DNA of 64,000 nucleotides, from NCBI RefSeq assembly GCF_031801495.1, contig NZ_JAOEGC010000002.1:930001-994000 (forward strand), read 5' to 3'. A program made the position numbers and the translations under genes. Below, piece after piece: positions 15,921 through 24,812 of this stretch. The stretch is from Agrobacterium tumefaciens_K (GTDB taxonomy: Bacteria; Pseudomonadota; Alphaproteobacteria; Rhizobiales; Rhizobiaceae). Positions within the stretch are counted from its first letter, which is position 1. Each line of letters opens with the position of its first letter. Below the pieces are notes generated by a model, which saw only the letters and a list, made by a program, of their open reading frames with translations, was not told where the DNA came from and made no database searches.

Positions 15921-16679
15921 TCAGTCACCCGCCGTGAAGAATTTCCATTTTCCGTCTGGCGAAATGCCGATCCGGTAGAAGCTGTAATTGCCGAATTCCT
16001 GCATGTCGGCCAGGTCGCCCGCTGTGATAATGCGCAGCAGTTCCACCTTTTCGGGAGGCGTCAGCGTATTGAGCGCCTTGCCTGCGAAGTAAGGGAACAC
16101 GTAGGCCTCATCTGGCGTCCCGGCGTCCACGTGGGCATAGCCGGTGGACAGCAGGTCGATGATGATTGCCAGAACTTCCAGCCCGTCCGGATCGCCGGAG
16201 AAACTCTTCAGTGCCTCGATCGGATCTTCACCGTCGTTGCCGTCGATACGGGCCTTGTCCGAACCCGAAGAGATGAGCGGGCGAAGCTTTTCCATGTCGC
16301 CGGAAGCTGCGGCGTCGATGATCTGCTGGCGAAGCTTGCGGACCGCTTCCGGCGCCTTGGCGATGTCATGTTCAATCGTCACGGCCATTTCAGGCGCATC
16401 GCTTTTGGCGGGGGGGCTGGAATTGGCAGAACGATCGACCAGCGGATCGGGCATCGGAATGCCTTCCGAATCGCCTTCGATCTCATCCGGTTCCGGAGCC
16501 TGCTGCTTTTGAGGCTGCTCGCCCGTCTGCGCTTGCGGTGCGGTTTCGGCGTTTGGCGCCGGTTTCAGCTCGGACAGGGCGAATGCGAACTTGGGTGCGC
16601 CTGCGGACACGGCTGTGACGGCAATCAAAATGGAAAGGGCGGCAGAAGATCGCAAAAGCCTCTTGCTCAGGCAAGACAT
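15921..16679 (-). CDS. Secreted protein of unknown function
   Basis: A 252-residue protein with a Sec signal peptide (LLRSSAALSILIAVTAVSAG, cleavage about residue 35). A disordered linker rich in Pro, Gln and Glu (about 38-95) leads to a folded C-terminal part (about 110-252) that ends YRIGISPDGKWKFFTAGD. It is probably periplasmic. No catalytic motif was recognised. GGAG lies 8 bases before the ATG, which itself directly precedes the signal. The 85-residue gene ends 17 bases upstream, so they are likely co-transcribed. Confidence 0.75.
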   Translation of the reverse strand: MSCLSKRLLRSSAALSILIAVTAVSAGAPKFAFALSELKPAPNAETAPQAQTGEQPQKQQAPEPDEIEGDSEGIPMPDPLVDRSANSSPPAKSDAPEMAVTIEHDIAKAPEAVRKLRQQIIDAAASGDMEKLRPLISSGSDKARIDGNDGEDPIEALKSFSGDPDGLEVLAIIIDLLSTGYAHVDAGTPDEAYVFPYFAGKALNTLTPPEKVELLRIITAGDLADMQEFGNYSFYRIGISPDGKWKFFTAGD

Positions 16680-16696
16680 AGTCAGAACTCCGGCTT

Positions 16697-16954
16697 TTAC
16701 TGGATCACCCGCTGCGGGGAGAACTCGCCCGCGAGCATGCGCTGACGCAGCGATTCCAGCATGGCTTCCGCGCCGGCTTCGCCGTGGATGCGGATGGTTT
16801 CGCGCATGGCCAGAGCGATGGCAGCATCGGCGATGATCTCCGGCTCGATGCCGTCGGCCATGCCGTCGGCCCACGCTTCGTTCTGGTGTTCCAGAGCGAC
16901 CTGCATTTTTTCGTGCACGATCATATCGTCGATTTCGTTACGGCTTGTCTGCAT
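16697..16954 (-). CDS. Small conserved-looking hypothetical protein (85 aa)
   Basis: An 85-residue, acidic, mostly helical cytoplasmic protein with no signal or membrane segment. It starts MQTSRNEIDDMIVHEK and ends EFSPQRVIQ. A strong GAGGATG ribosome site precedes the ATG, and the spacing to the secreted-protein gene is 17 bases. I do not recognise a family; coding is supported by the ribosome site, operon spacing and codon use like its neighbours. Confidence 0.7.
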   Translation of the reverse strand: MQTSRNEIDDMIVHEKMQVALEHQNEAWADGMADGIEPEIIADAAIALAMRETIRIHGEAGAEAMLESLRQRMLAGEFSPQRVIQ

Positions 16955-17059
16955 TTTTCATCCTCGACAGGGCAGGCAAGTCGTTACCACCCTGTTAACA
17001 ACACTAACAGTCTTTTATCAAAACGGCACGGGCTGCGGCGAAAAGAGGTTAATAAATCT

Positions 17060-17497
17060 CTAATTTCCGAACCTGGACGCGATTTCCTGCGCGAGTGTTG
17101 CCCCTTCGTTACGGTAATTCTCTTCTGCCACGACAGCAGCTTGCGTGCAACTGGTGTGGATGGCCGCAAAAGAGCGGTATCCACGGTTGAATGCGGCAGT
17201 CATCCTCTGGCGGCGTTCCGGTTCGTTGGCGGTATCCGCAGCCAGGAGGTCACTCATCGGCTTGCGCCAGTCTTCAGCGCCGGAAGAGGGGCACAACGTC
17301 CGCAGATATTGCACCGCTCCCAGTATTTCCGAAAGCCGCGCCAGCTTGTCATCATACGGAGCAGGCTTGCTTGGCGTCGCCACAGGTGGGGCCGTCACTT
17401 TCGGAGACGTACCGACCGGTTGTGCCAGAACAGCGCCGATCGACCCGCTCACGACGAGACTTGCAGCAAAAAGGGACAGGAAGATGGTTTTCGGCAT
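17060..17497 (-). CDS. TIGR02301-like exported protein
   Basis: A 145-residue exported protein. Residues 1-25 are a signal peptide (TIFLSLFAASLVVSGSIGAV, cleaved near VLAQP). A Pro-rich spacer follows, then the folded part with two cysteines (YLRTLCPSSG and AIHTSCTQAA) that could form a disulfide. The LRTLC..W..M..LL pattern matches a conserved rhizobial family of unknown function (TIGR02301). The start at 17497 is set by the signal; a longer frame to 17533 is possible. No function is known. Confidence 0.75.
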   Translation of the reverse strand: MPKTIFLSLFAASLVVSGSIGAVLAQPVGTSPKVTAPPVATPSKPAPYDDKLARLSEILGAVQYLRTLCPSSGAEDWRKPMSDLLAADTANEPERRQRMTAAFNRGYRSFAAIHTSCTQAAVVAEENYRNEGATLAQEIASRFGN

Positions 17498-17638
17498 TAA
17501 ATCTTGCTTTGTCCCACACTTACTCACGAACATTCGGCGGGCCGCCGGTCAAATTTTACAGCGTCTCGTTATCGCAAAACCGCTTAACGCGTCTGCGCGA
17601 CGCGTTCCCAGATAATAGCGATTCTGGCCCGCATGCAA

Positions 17639-18055
17639 TCACGCCAGAATACGTTCGGCACATTCTACCACGCTTTCTGGTGCAGGCAGGCGCCGTATTT
17701 CATCAAGCGTGTACCACCCGGCATCCGCTGCATCATCATTGGCCATCGCGATGACGTTTTCGTCCGTTTCTACGGTGAAAACGGAAAGAAAATAATGGCT
17801 TGTCAGTATTCCCGATTCGTTGCGCGACGGAAGGTCATAGGTTGCGAACAGCTGCGGCCTGCGTGCAACGATCCCTGTCTCCTCCTGCAACTCGCGCAGG
17901 GCCGTTTCCGCCGGTGTCTCGCCTTCTTCGCCTCGTCCACCGGGAAAGGCGAACATGTCCTGGGAAGGCGGGTTGATACGGCGCACGAGCAGCAGACGAT
18001 CACCCTGCCTCACGATGACAGAGGATGCTGCACGGGGTTTTATGCGGACTGTCAT
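17639..18055 (-). CDS. Nudix hydrolase
   Basis: A 138-residue single-domain Nudix enzyme. The Nudix box GX5EX7REUXEEXGU is complete (from GRGEEGE through LRELQEETGI, about 40-62) and should bind the catalytic Mg or Mn ions. These enzymes cleave nucleoside diphosphates linked to another group, often damaged nucleotides or ADP-sugars; the substrate here is unknown. The gene is divergent from the SRAP gene across a 190-base spacer. Confidence 0.92.
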   Translation of the reverse strand: MTVRIKPRAASSVIVRQGDRLLLVRRINPPSQDMFAFPGGRGEEGETPAETALRELQEETGIVARRPQLFATYDLPSRNESGILTSHYFLSVFTVETDENVIAMANDDAADAGWYTLDEIRRLPAPESVVECAERILA

Positions 18056-18245
18056 GCGTGAATTTTGCCTCTTGCGATGGAACGGGGCCTGTCGATAAAC
18101 GGTATTTGCGTTGTTTCTCCGCCTGGCATGAAACTATCATCCCTGCAGAGAATCGCCGTCACTTTGCACGCAAAAGGCGGTTTAATGAAGGTCATGTGAG
18201 GTCGGGGACAAACCGCCTGTGTCCTATGTCTGAAGGGTGGAATCC

Positions 18246-19007
18246 ATGTGCGGACGGTTCGTGCTTACCTCGACACCGGAGGAAATCGCCGAATATCTCG
18301 ACCTCATTGGCCTTGATCAGTTTCCTGCGCGCTTCAACATCGCGCCGACCCAGCCTGTTCTTGTGGTGATCGAAGGCGACCGGCCGGAAAAGGGCAGCAA
18401 TCTGCCAAACCGTCGTGCCGTACTGGTGCGCTGGGGCTTTCTGCCAGGCTGGGTGAAGGACCCCAAGGACTTTCCATTGCTGATCAATGCGCGCTCCGAA
18501 ACGGCCATCGGCAAGGCGTCGTTCCGCGCCGCGATGCGCCATCGTCGCGTGCTGGTTCCGGCAACCGGCTTCTATGAATGGCGCAGACCGGCGAAGGAGG
18601 AGGGCGGCAAGCCGCAGCCTTATTTCATCCGGCCGAAACGCGGCGGCATCGTCGCCTTTGCCGGGCTGATGGAAACCTGGTCGTCCGCTGACGGTTCGGA
18701 AGTCGATACGGGGGCAATCCTCACCACGGCTGCGAACGCAACGGTGGGACGCGTCCATGACCGCATGCCGGTGGTGATTTCACCCGAGGATTTCAGCCGC
18801 TGGCTGGACTGCAAGACGCAGGAGCCGCGCGACGTTGCTGAGCTGATGAAGCCGGTTGAGGATGACTTCTTCGAAATGATCCCGGTTTCCGACAAGGTGA
18901 ACAAGGTCGCCAATGTCGGCGCGGACCTGATCGAGCCGGTTGAGGAGAACGTGCCGCTCCCGAAGGCTAGACCCGCAAAAGACGATGGACAGATGTCGCT
19001 GTTCTGA
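18246..19007 (+). CDS. SRAP domain protein (YedK/HMCES-like DNA-protein crosslink sensor)
   Basis: A 253-residue SOS-response-associated peptidase family protein. After Met removal Cys2 (MCGRFV) becomes the N-terminal residue that bonds covalently to abasic sites in single-stranded DNA. Other active-site parts are visible: NIAPTQP, NARSETA, GFYEW (Glu) and HDRMPV (His). The start at 18246 is required because Cys2 must follow the first Met; an in-frame ATG three codons earlier would spoil this. No LexA-type GTTC-N7-GTTC box was found upstream. Confidence 0.93.
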   Translation: MCGRFVLTSTPEEIAEYLDLIGLDQFPARFNIAPTQPVLVVIEGDRPEKGSNLPNRRAVLVRWGFLPGWVKDPKDFPLLINARSETAIGKASFRAAMRHRRVLVPATGFYEWRRPAKEEGGKPQPYFIRPKRGGIVAFAGLMETWSSADGSEVDTGAILTTAANATVGRVHDRMPVVISPEDFSRWLDCKTQEPRDVAELMKPVEDDFFEMIPVSDKVNKVANVGADLIEPVEENVPLPKARPAKDDGQMSLF

Positions 19008-19068
19008 GACTGCATTTCCAGTTCATGCGCGCAGCGGTTTCACATCCACAGAGCGCGTGACCTGAAAA

Positions 19069-20362
19069 CTAGGCGTTTCTCCCCATTTTCTGCAGCGTCT
19101 CTTCAATCATCACATCGGAATAGACACGGTTGCGGCCGTTCGCCTTGGCAAGGTACAGAAGCTGATCGGCGGCATTGAGCTGGTTGTCGAAGGGTTCGCC
19201 CTTTTCGATGCCAACCACGCCGATCGAAATCGTCAGCGCCAGATCGCTGCCGCTCAGCTGTCGTCCGTTGAGGTCCACATGGGCGCGCAGCTTTTCGCAG
19301 AAGTGGAACGCTGCCTCGGCGTCTAGCCCGCGCAGGAACAGCGCGAACTCCTCGCCTCCAAGACGTGCAGGAATATGACGCTCCTCATGGCACATCTCGG
19401 AGATGGAGATCGGCAAGTTTCTTCAGCGCCCTGTCGCCAGCATCATGGCCGAGTGTATCGTTGATCTTCTTGAAATGATCGATGTCGAGAATGGCAACCG
19501 CGCCGTTCTCGTCATCGCGGTTGATGATGTCCATCAGCGCGCGCGTACGATCGAAGAACGAGCGACGGTTCGGCAGGCCGGTCAGATGGTCGCGTTCGGC
19601 GAGTTCGCGCAGACGCCGAAGTTGCTTCATCGTCTCGATATTGTTGTCGATACGGCACTGAAGTTCTTCCGGCACGAAGGGCCGGTAAATGAAATCGGAA
19701 GCTCCGGCTTTCAGAAAGCTTGCTGAAAGCAATCGGTCGGAGGATGACGAGATGCCGATGATGCGCAGATCTTCCGAAGAGCGGCTGTCGCGGATACGAC
19801 GCGTGAGTTCGTAGCCGTCCATGTCGGGCATATGGTAATCGGTCAGAACGAGCTGGATCGATGGGTCCCGCGCAAGAATTTCCAGCGCCTGCTTGCCGGA
19901 ATGGGCTTCGCTGACCCTGAAGTTCTGCCGCTCGAGAATATCAACCAGCCCCGAGCGCGCGCTTCTGGCGTCGTCAACGACCAGAACGGAAAACTGGCTG
20001 TTCGTCAGGATGCGGTCGACGGTTCTGACGACGGCATCGACGGTACGGTGACCGTCCTTGACGATGTAGTCGATGATCTTTTTTTCCGCGTAGCGGCGGC
20101 GTGCTTCCTCGTCGACGGTTGCGGTGAAAACGATTGTGGGAACCCTGTGTTCAGCCAGAAGACCGAGAATTTCACCTTTCGGTGCATCGGGAAGGTTCAG
20201 GCCTGTCAAGGCCAGCGTGAACGTGTTTACCGCAAGCAACGAGCGCGCCTGGTCCATGCTGTCGCAATGAATGACGTCTGCGTGTGTTTCCTCCGCCATC
20301 CGCTTCGTCAGCAGCATGGACAAAGCAACGGAATCTTCGATCAGAAGGATTTTATCCAGCAT
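19069..20362 (-). pseudogene. PleD-like diguanylate cyclase (REC-REC-GGDEF) broken by a frameshift
   Basis: Two adjoining frames together encode one response-regulator cyclase. The 5' frame (20362 to 19385, 325 residues) holds receiver 1 (about 1-115), receiver 2 (about 122-240; phospho-Asp in LVLTDYHMPDMDG) and the first half of GGDEF (DHLTGLPNRRSFF, DIDHFKKINDTLGHDAGD). It then runs out of frame. The rest, with the catalytic ARLGGEEFALF, continues in another frame to 19069. Removing one base within the repeated ATCTCC near 19399-19411 would restore a normal protein. Receiver 1 has Gly in place of the phospho-Asp (LTGLNLP). If the shift is real, no cyclic-di-GMP can be made; a sequencing error is possible. 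Confidence 0.8.
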
Positions 20363-20776
20363 ACCGTACCCAGGTCCTCCCGACGGCTTGGCGACGCAAT
20401 TTTCCGTCTGCGCGCCAAATATTGTTCACCACGTCACCTGATTTGCGAAAACAAACGATGTTTCGCGAACGAATCAGGAAGCAATGAACCAACAGGGAAG
20501 TGGTAATGTATGGGCGGGCGCAGGTACAGCCTGCTTGTAAAGGTTGCATGTTTTGAAGATTTCACACCGACGGCGTCTGCTGAAATCACAACCTTACGCT
20601 ATTACGCTCTCGATGCGTGTATCGTTAAAATTGGCGACGCGGCGAAAATCTGCGTCCTGCAGGAAGGTCTGCTGGCCCGATTGAGGGCGCGCCAGCTGGG
20701 ATCTGGTGGAGAAAGACGCGTGCGTCGGTCCAGACACGGGGTATGTCACCCTGCGTCCCGAAAAAAGTAAATGTTT
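20363..20776. promoter_or_regulatory. Gene-poor spacer upstream of the PleD-like gene
   Basis: This 414-base spacer has no convincing gene. A plus-strand frame at 20510-20770 lacks a ribosome site and any protein-like pattern. At 20438-20477 there is an imperfect inverted repeat: CTGATT/AATCAG outside and GCGAAA/TTTCGC inside, about 76 bases before the PleD-like ATG, possibly an operator. Nothing else was recognised. Confidence 0.35.
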
Positions 20777-20908
20777 TCAGGCAGGCTTGGTCGCAGGCTT
20801 GCGCTTCAGCATCATCGCTGCGGCGGCAACGGCCTTCAGTCCGAGCGGGCGGTAGTGGCTGTTGAGGTCGGTTTTCTGCTGTGTCTCAGCGGTCGTCTTG
20901 TTCGTCAT
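20777..20908 (-). CDS. Small basic protein (43 aa)
   Basis: A short gene of 43 codons plus stop encoding a basic, Ala/Lys/Thr-rich peptide: MTNKTTAETQQKT, then SHYRPLGLKAVAAA and a Lys/Pro tail. The ATG at 20908 is preceded by GGAG seven bases away. The middle part could form a short amphipathic helix. I do not recognise a family. It follows pssA on the same strand by 165 bases. Coding is supported by the ribosome site and by composition; translation has not been shown. Confidence 0.6.
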   Translation of the reverse strand: MTNKTTAETQQKTDLNSHYRPLGLKAVAAAAMMLKRKPATKPA

Positions 20909-21073
20909 GTCTCTCTCCGGAATGTTCCCCGATCACCTGTCCGGCGATCTGTGTGGGAGGCTCTTTCGAGGTCAATCATGACGGATTCGAGGCGAAGAGA
21001 ATCGAAACATGAACTTTCCGCCTGCGACATTTTGTACGCCCGGTGCGTCGCCTGAAAAGGCTGATTTATCCCG

Positions 21074-21943
21074 TCAGATGCCGCGATCCAGGCCGTCGCC
21101 GCCATCGGCTTCGCCATGGCCGTCTTCCTCGATCGTCAGCGTGCCGTAACGGCGGTGCCAGAGGCGGGCGCTGAACGGGATGAAGATGAGATAGGCGGCG
21201 ACCGTGAGAACCAGCACCTCCCAGGTAAAGCTCATCAGCATCGCGACGTAGAGGACGACGACGAGGATCATCGGCAGCACGAGATCACGACGGATGCGGC
21301 TTGCCTTGCCGGACCAGACCGGCAGGCGGCTGATGAGGAAATAGCCGATCAGAACCGTATAGCCGGCAGCGATGTACGCGAATGTCCTGTCAGCCTCGAC
21401 ACCGAGGAACCCCAGATAAACGGGCAGCAGAACCAGCATCGCACCCATAGGTGCCGGTACCCCGACGAAGAATTCCGCTTGCCATGGCGCCTTGACCGGG
21501 CGCTCGATCATCACATTGAAGCGGGCGAGGCGAAGGCCTGCGGCAATCACGTATATCAGCGCGGCGATCCAGCCGAAGGAGCGTGCCTGATCGAGCAGAT
21601 AGGCGTAGACCACGAGGGCAGGGGCCACGCCGAAGTTGACGATGTCGGCAAGCGAATCCATCTGCTCGCCGAATTTCGATGTCGCCTTCATCATCCGGGC
21701 GATGCGCCCGTCGATACCGTCGAGGAAGGCCGCCAGAAGAACCATGCCGACGGCAAGCTCGAATCTGCCTTCGAAGGCGAGGCGAACGCCGCTCAGGCCT
21801 GCGCAGATGGCCAGAACGGTTATGAGATTGGGGACGACGAGGCGAAGGGGAATTTCCCTCAACCGCGGCCCGCGGCCGCTGTCATTGCCGTGCCTCAACT
21901 CGTGTTTTTCGTTCTGCTGCGGCTGCGGTGTCGGCGTTTCCAT
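21074..21943 (-). CDS. pssA: CDP-diacylglycerol--serine O-phosphatidyltransferase
   Basis: A 289-residue integral membrane enzyme that makes phosphatidylserine from CDP-diacylglycerol and serine. The CDP-alcohol phosphotransferase signature is complete: D-G-I-D-G-R-I-A-R, then G and two spaced Asp in FGEQMDSLAD (about 75-100). About seven further hydrophobic segments follow. The N-terminus and the C-terminal tail (EEDGHGEADGGDG) are hydrophilic. It lies 21 bases after psd on the same strand, so the two steps to phosphatidylethanolamine are co-expressed. Confidence 0.95.
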   Translation of the reverse strand: METPTPQPQQNEKHELRHGNDSGRGPRLREIPLRLVVPNLITVLAICAGLSGVRLAFEGRFELAVGMVLLAAFLDGIDGRIARMMKATSKFGEQMDSLADIVNFGVAPALVVYAYLLDQARSFGWIAALIYVIAAGLRLARFNVMIERPVKAPWQAEFFVGVPAPMGAMLVLLPVYLGFLGVEADRTFAYIAAGYTVLIGYFLISRLPVWSGKASRIRRDLVLPMILVVVLYVAMLMSFTWEVLVLTVAAYLIFIPFSARLWHRRYGTLTIEEDGHGEADGGDGLDRGI

Positions 21944-21964
21944 GCCCGTGCCCTTTCTGTCTGA

Positions 21965-22663
21965 TCAGCCGCGACGGCTGATCGTCGGGCCTTTTTCGGA
22001 ACCGAATTCGGCAAGCACGGTTTCCCCGGCGATGGCCGTCTGGCCAACGGCGACGCGCGGCTGGAAGCCTTCCGGAAGGAAAATATCGAGGCGCGAACCG
22101 AAACGGATAAGACCGAAACGCTCACCGGCGTCGACAGGTTCATTCGGTTTTACCCAGCAGACGATGCGGCGGGCCACCATGCCGGCGATCTGCACGACGC
22201 CGACCTTGCCGTGGGCCGTCTCGATCACCAGGCCGTTGCGTTCGTTGTCTTCGGATGCCTTGTCGACTTCGGCGTTGAGGAACAGGCCGGGACGGTAGGC
22301 GACATTGACGATGCGGCCGCGAACCGGCGCACGGTTCACATGGCAGTTGAAGACGTTCATGAACACCGAGATACGGACCATCGGCTCCTTGCCGAGTTCC
22401 AGCTCCAGCGGCGGCACGACGGTCTGGATGGCCGAAACCTTGCCGTCGGCGGGGCTGATGATTAGGTCATCGTCCTGCGGCGTGACGCGCTCGGGGTCGC
22501 GGAAGAAGTACGCGCACCATGCCGTCAGCACGAGGCCCACCCAGAACAGCGGTTCGGCTATCCAGCCGAGCACCAGCGAGGCGACGAAGAAGGCTGCGAC
22601 AAAGACATAGCCCTCCTTGTGGATCGGCACGATGGTGTTGCGAATGGTGTCGAACAGATTCAT
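21965..22663 (-). CDS. psd: Phosphatidylserine decarboxylase (short type)
   Basis: A 232-residue decarboxylase that turns phosphatidylserine into phosphatidylethanolamine. Two hydrophobic helices lie near the N-terminus (about 20-50), then FFRDPERVTPQDDDLIISPADG, typical of the short Psd class. Self-cleavage before the Ser in IRFGSRLD (about 190) would give the pyruvoyl group and the alpha/beta subunits. The ATG at 22663 has AAGGA upstream; a longer frame to 22783 is not Psd-like. pssA follows directly. Confidence 0.95.
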   Translation of the reverse strand: MNLFDTIRNTIVPIHKEGYVFVAAFFVASLVLGWIAEPLFWVGLVLTAWCAYFFRDPERVTPQDDDLIISPADGKVSAIQTVVPPLELELGKEPMVRISVFMNVFNCHVNRAPVRGRIVNVAYRPGLFLNAEVDKASEDNERNGLVIETAHGKVGVVQIAGMVARRIVCWVKPNEPVDAGERFGLIRFGSRLDIFLPEGFQPRVAVGQTAIAGETVLAEFGSEKGPTISRRG

Positions 22664-22816
22664 AAGATTCCTTGCTCCAATTTCTTTTTGTCGCCCGCTG
22701 AGGTTGCCGCAAGGCGACGTGGCCTGTTGTGGGAGGCGACAAATCTTGCATAGCTGGTTACAGCCAAACATCGCGCCCGGCAATGGATTCCGGTCGCTGG
22801 CCGCAGTTTATGCCCG

Positions 22817-24703
22817 TCAATGCGCGGGTTCGCCCCGGTCCACGACGCCGAGGTCGTCGGTTTCGCGCACCTGCCGCAGCCGCTCCTCTGCCTGGATAGC
22901 CTCGCGCTGGCGGCTCCACATGGAGGCGTAGAGGCCGTCGGCCGCGATCAGAGTGGCATGCGTGCCGCGCTCGGCGATGTGGCCTTCCTTGAGGACGATG
23001 ATTTCATCTGCCCCGATGACCGTGGACAGCCGGTGGGCGATGACCAGTGTGGTGCGGTTTTTCGAAACGATGTCCAGCGCGCTCTGGATTTCCTGTTCCG
23101 TATGGGTGTCGAGCGCGGAGGTTGCCTCGTCGAGAATGAGGATCGGCGGCGCCTTGAGAATGGTTCTGGCGATGGCAACGCGCTGCTTTTCCCCGCCGGA
23201 AAGTTTCAGGCCGCGTTCGCCTACCATGGTGTCGTAACCATCGGGCAGCTTGCCGATGAAAGCGCTGATCTGCGCGGCATTGGCCGCCGCCGTCACATCA
23301 TCCTGATTTGCGGTGGGACGTCCATAACGGATGTTGTAGGCCAGCGTGTCGTTGAACAGCACCGTATCCTGCGGAACCATGCCGATCACGGAGCGCAGGC
23401 TTTTCTGCGTGACGTCGCGCACATCCTCGCCATCGATGGTGATCGCGCCCTGCTGGATATCGTAGAAGCGGTAGAGCAATCGGGAAATCGTGGATTTCCC
23501 GGCACCCGATGGGCCGACGATGGCGACCGTCTTGCCGGCCGGGACGTCAAAGGAAATGCCCTTGAGGATCGGGCGCTCGGGATCGTAGGCGAAATGCACG
23601 TCGCGGAAGGAGATCGCGCCCGGACCGCTTTTCAGCTCCACGGCATCCGGCTTGTCGACAACCTCGGCCTCGACCTCGAGGAGATCGAACATCTGCTCGA
23701 TGTCGGTCAGACCCTGACGGATTTCGCGATAGACGAAACCGATGAAGTTCAGCGGTACGGAAAGCTGCAGCAGCAGGGCGTTGATGAACACGAAGTCGCC
23801 GATGGTCTGTTCGCCGCGTTGTACGGCGAGCGCCGACATGACCATCATCACGGTAGATCCGAGGCCGAAGATCACACCCTGACCGAAGTTCAGCCAGCCG
23901 AGCGAGGTCCAGATCGAGATGGCGGATTTTTCGTACCGGGCCATGGCCGCGTCGAAACGCTGGGCTTCCATGTTTTCGTTGCCGAAATATTTGACGGTTT
24001 CGAAGTTAAGCAGGGAATCGATTGCCTTGGTGTTGGCTTCGGTGTCGCTGGTGTTCATCGTCCGGCGGATGGAAATGCGCCAGTCGCTCGCCTTGATGGT
24101 GAACCAGATATAGGCCCAGACGGTGACGACCGTTACCAGAACATAGGTGAATCCGTAGCTTGCCCAGAAGATGATGGCCGTCAGCAGGAATTCGATCAGT
24201 GTCGGAGCGGTGTTCAGGATGGTGAAACGGACGATCGTTTCGATACCCTTCGTGCCGCGTTCGATGATCCGCGAAAGCCCGCCGGTCTTGCGCTCCAGAT
24301 GGAAGCGAAGGGATAGCTGGTGCATGTGCACGAAGGTCTTGTAGGCAAGCTGGCGCACCGCATGCTGGCCTACGCTGGCAAAGAGTGAATCGCGCAGCTG
24401 GTTGAGGCCGACCTGTATGATCCGCGTCAGATTATAGGCGATGACGAGCGCGACCGCGCCGAGCAGAAACATCGGAAGAAGCCCGGCCATGTCCAGCTTG
24501 CCGTTCAGCGCATCGGTCGCCCATTTGAAGAAATAGGGAACGGACATCAGGACGAGCTTGGCGACAATCAGAAAAAACGTTGCCCAGACAACCCTCATCT
24601 TCAGGTCCAGACGGCCCTGCGGCCACATATAGGGCCAGAGATTGATGAGGGTCTGTATCGGATTGCTGGAATCCGCCGAGATGGTCTTTTTCCGCGCTGT
24701 CAT
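22817..24703 (-). CDS. Atm1-type ABC exporter (fused membrane and ATPase domains)
   Basis: A 628-residue half-transporter. Residues about 35-340 are a six-helix exporter membrane domain; residues about 370-600 the ATPase with Walker A GPSGAGKST, signature LSGGEKQR, Walker B ILILDEATSALD and the H-loop IAHR. The membrane part contains sequences shared with mitochondrial and bacterial Atm1 (RGTKGIETIVRF, DSLLNFETVKYFGNE), which export glutathione conjugates and polysulfides and protect against heavy metals. Function here is inferred. GGAG precedes the ATG. It lies upstream of psd on the same strand. Confidence 0.9.
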   Translation of the reverse strand: MTARKKTISADSSNPIQTLINLWPYMWPQGRLDLKMRVVWATFFLIVAKLVLMSVPYFFKWATDALNGKLDMAGLLPMFLLGAVALVIAYNLTRIIQVGLNQLRDSLFASVGQHAVRQLAYKTFVHMHQLSLRFHLERKTGGLSRIIERGTKGIETIVRFTILNTAPTLIEFLLTAIIFWASYGFTYVLVTVVTVWAYIWFTIKASDWRISIRRTMNTSDTEANTKAIDSLLNFETVKYFGNENMEAQRFDAAMARYEKSAISIWTSLGWLNFGQGVIFGLGSTVMMVMSALAVQRGEQTIGDFVFINALLLQLSVPLNFIGFVYREIRQGLTDIEQMFDLLEVEAEVVDKPDAVELKSGPGAISFRDVHFAYDPERPILKGISFDVPAGKTVAIVGPSGAGKSTISRLLYRFYDIQQGAITIDGEDVRDVTQKSLRSVIGMVPQDTVLFNDTLAYNIRYGRPTANQDDVTAAANAAQISAFIGKLPDGYDTMVGERGLKLSGGEKQRVAIARTILKAPPILILDEATSALDTHTEQEIQSALDIVSKNRTTLVIAHRLSTVIGADEIIVLKEGHIAERGTHATLIAADGLYASMWSRQREAIQAEERLRQVRETDDLGVVDRGEPAH

Positions 24704-24741
24704 GTTTTACTCCGCATTTCTGCCGGACTGCCGACAGCAGG

Positions 24742-24766
24742 ACGGCGGCTTTTGGGGAGCCGCCGT
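24742..24766. terminator. GC-rich hairpin after the LysM gene
   Basis: ACGGCGGCT (24742-24750) pairs perfectly with AGCCGCCGT (24758-24766) around a 7-base loop. It lies between the LysM gene stop and the Atm1 exporter start. There is no T-run on the minus strand, so it is terminator-like at best or a processing hairpin. Confidence 0.4.
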
Positions 24767-24812
24767 TTCGTCAGATAGAGATATGCCGTGCCGTCCGCAA
24801 CGGTTGAAGCGG

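Noticed and set aside
18061..18245. LexA box or EcfG promoter before the SRAP gene
   Set aside because: No GTTC-N7-GTTC is present, and a GGAAC-N16-CGGT near 18080 misses the needed CGTT and is about 160 bases from the start.
20510..20770. An 86-codon plus-strand frame in the spacer before the PleD-like gene
   Set aside because: No ribosome site, no pattern, and codon use is unlike neighbouring genes.
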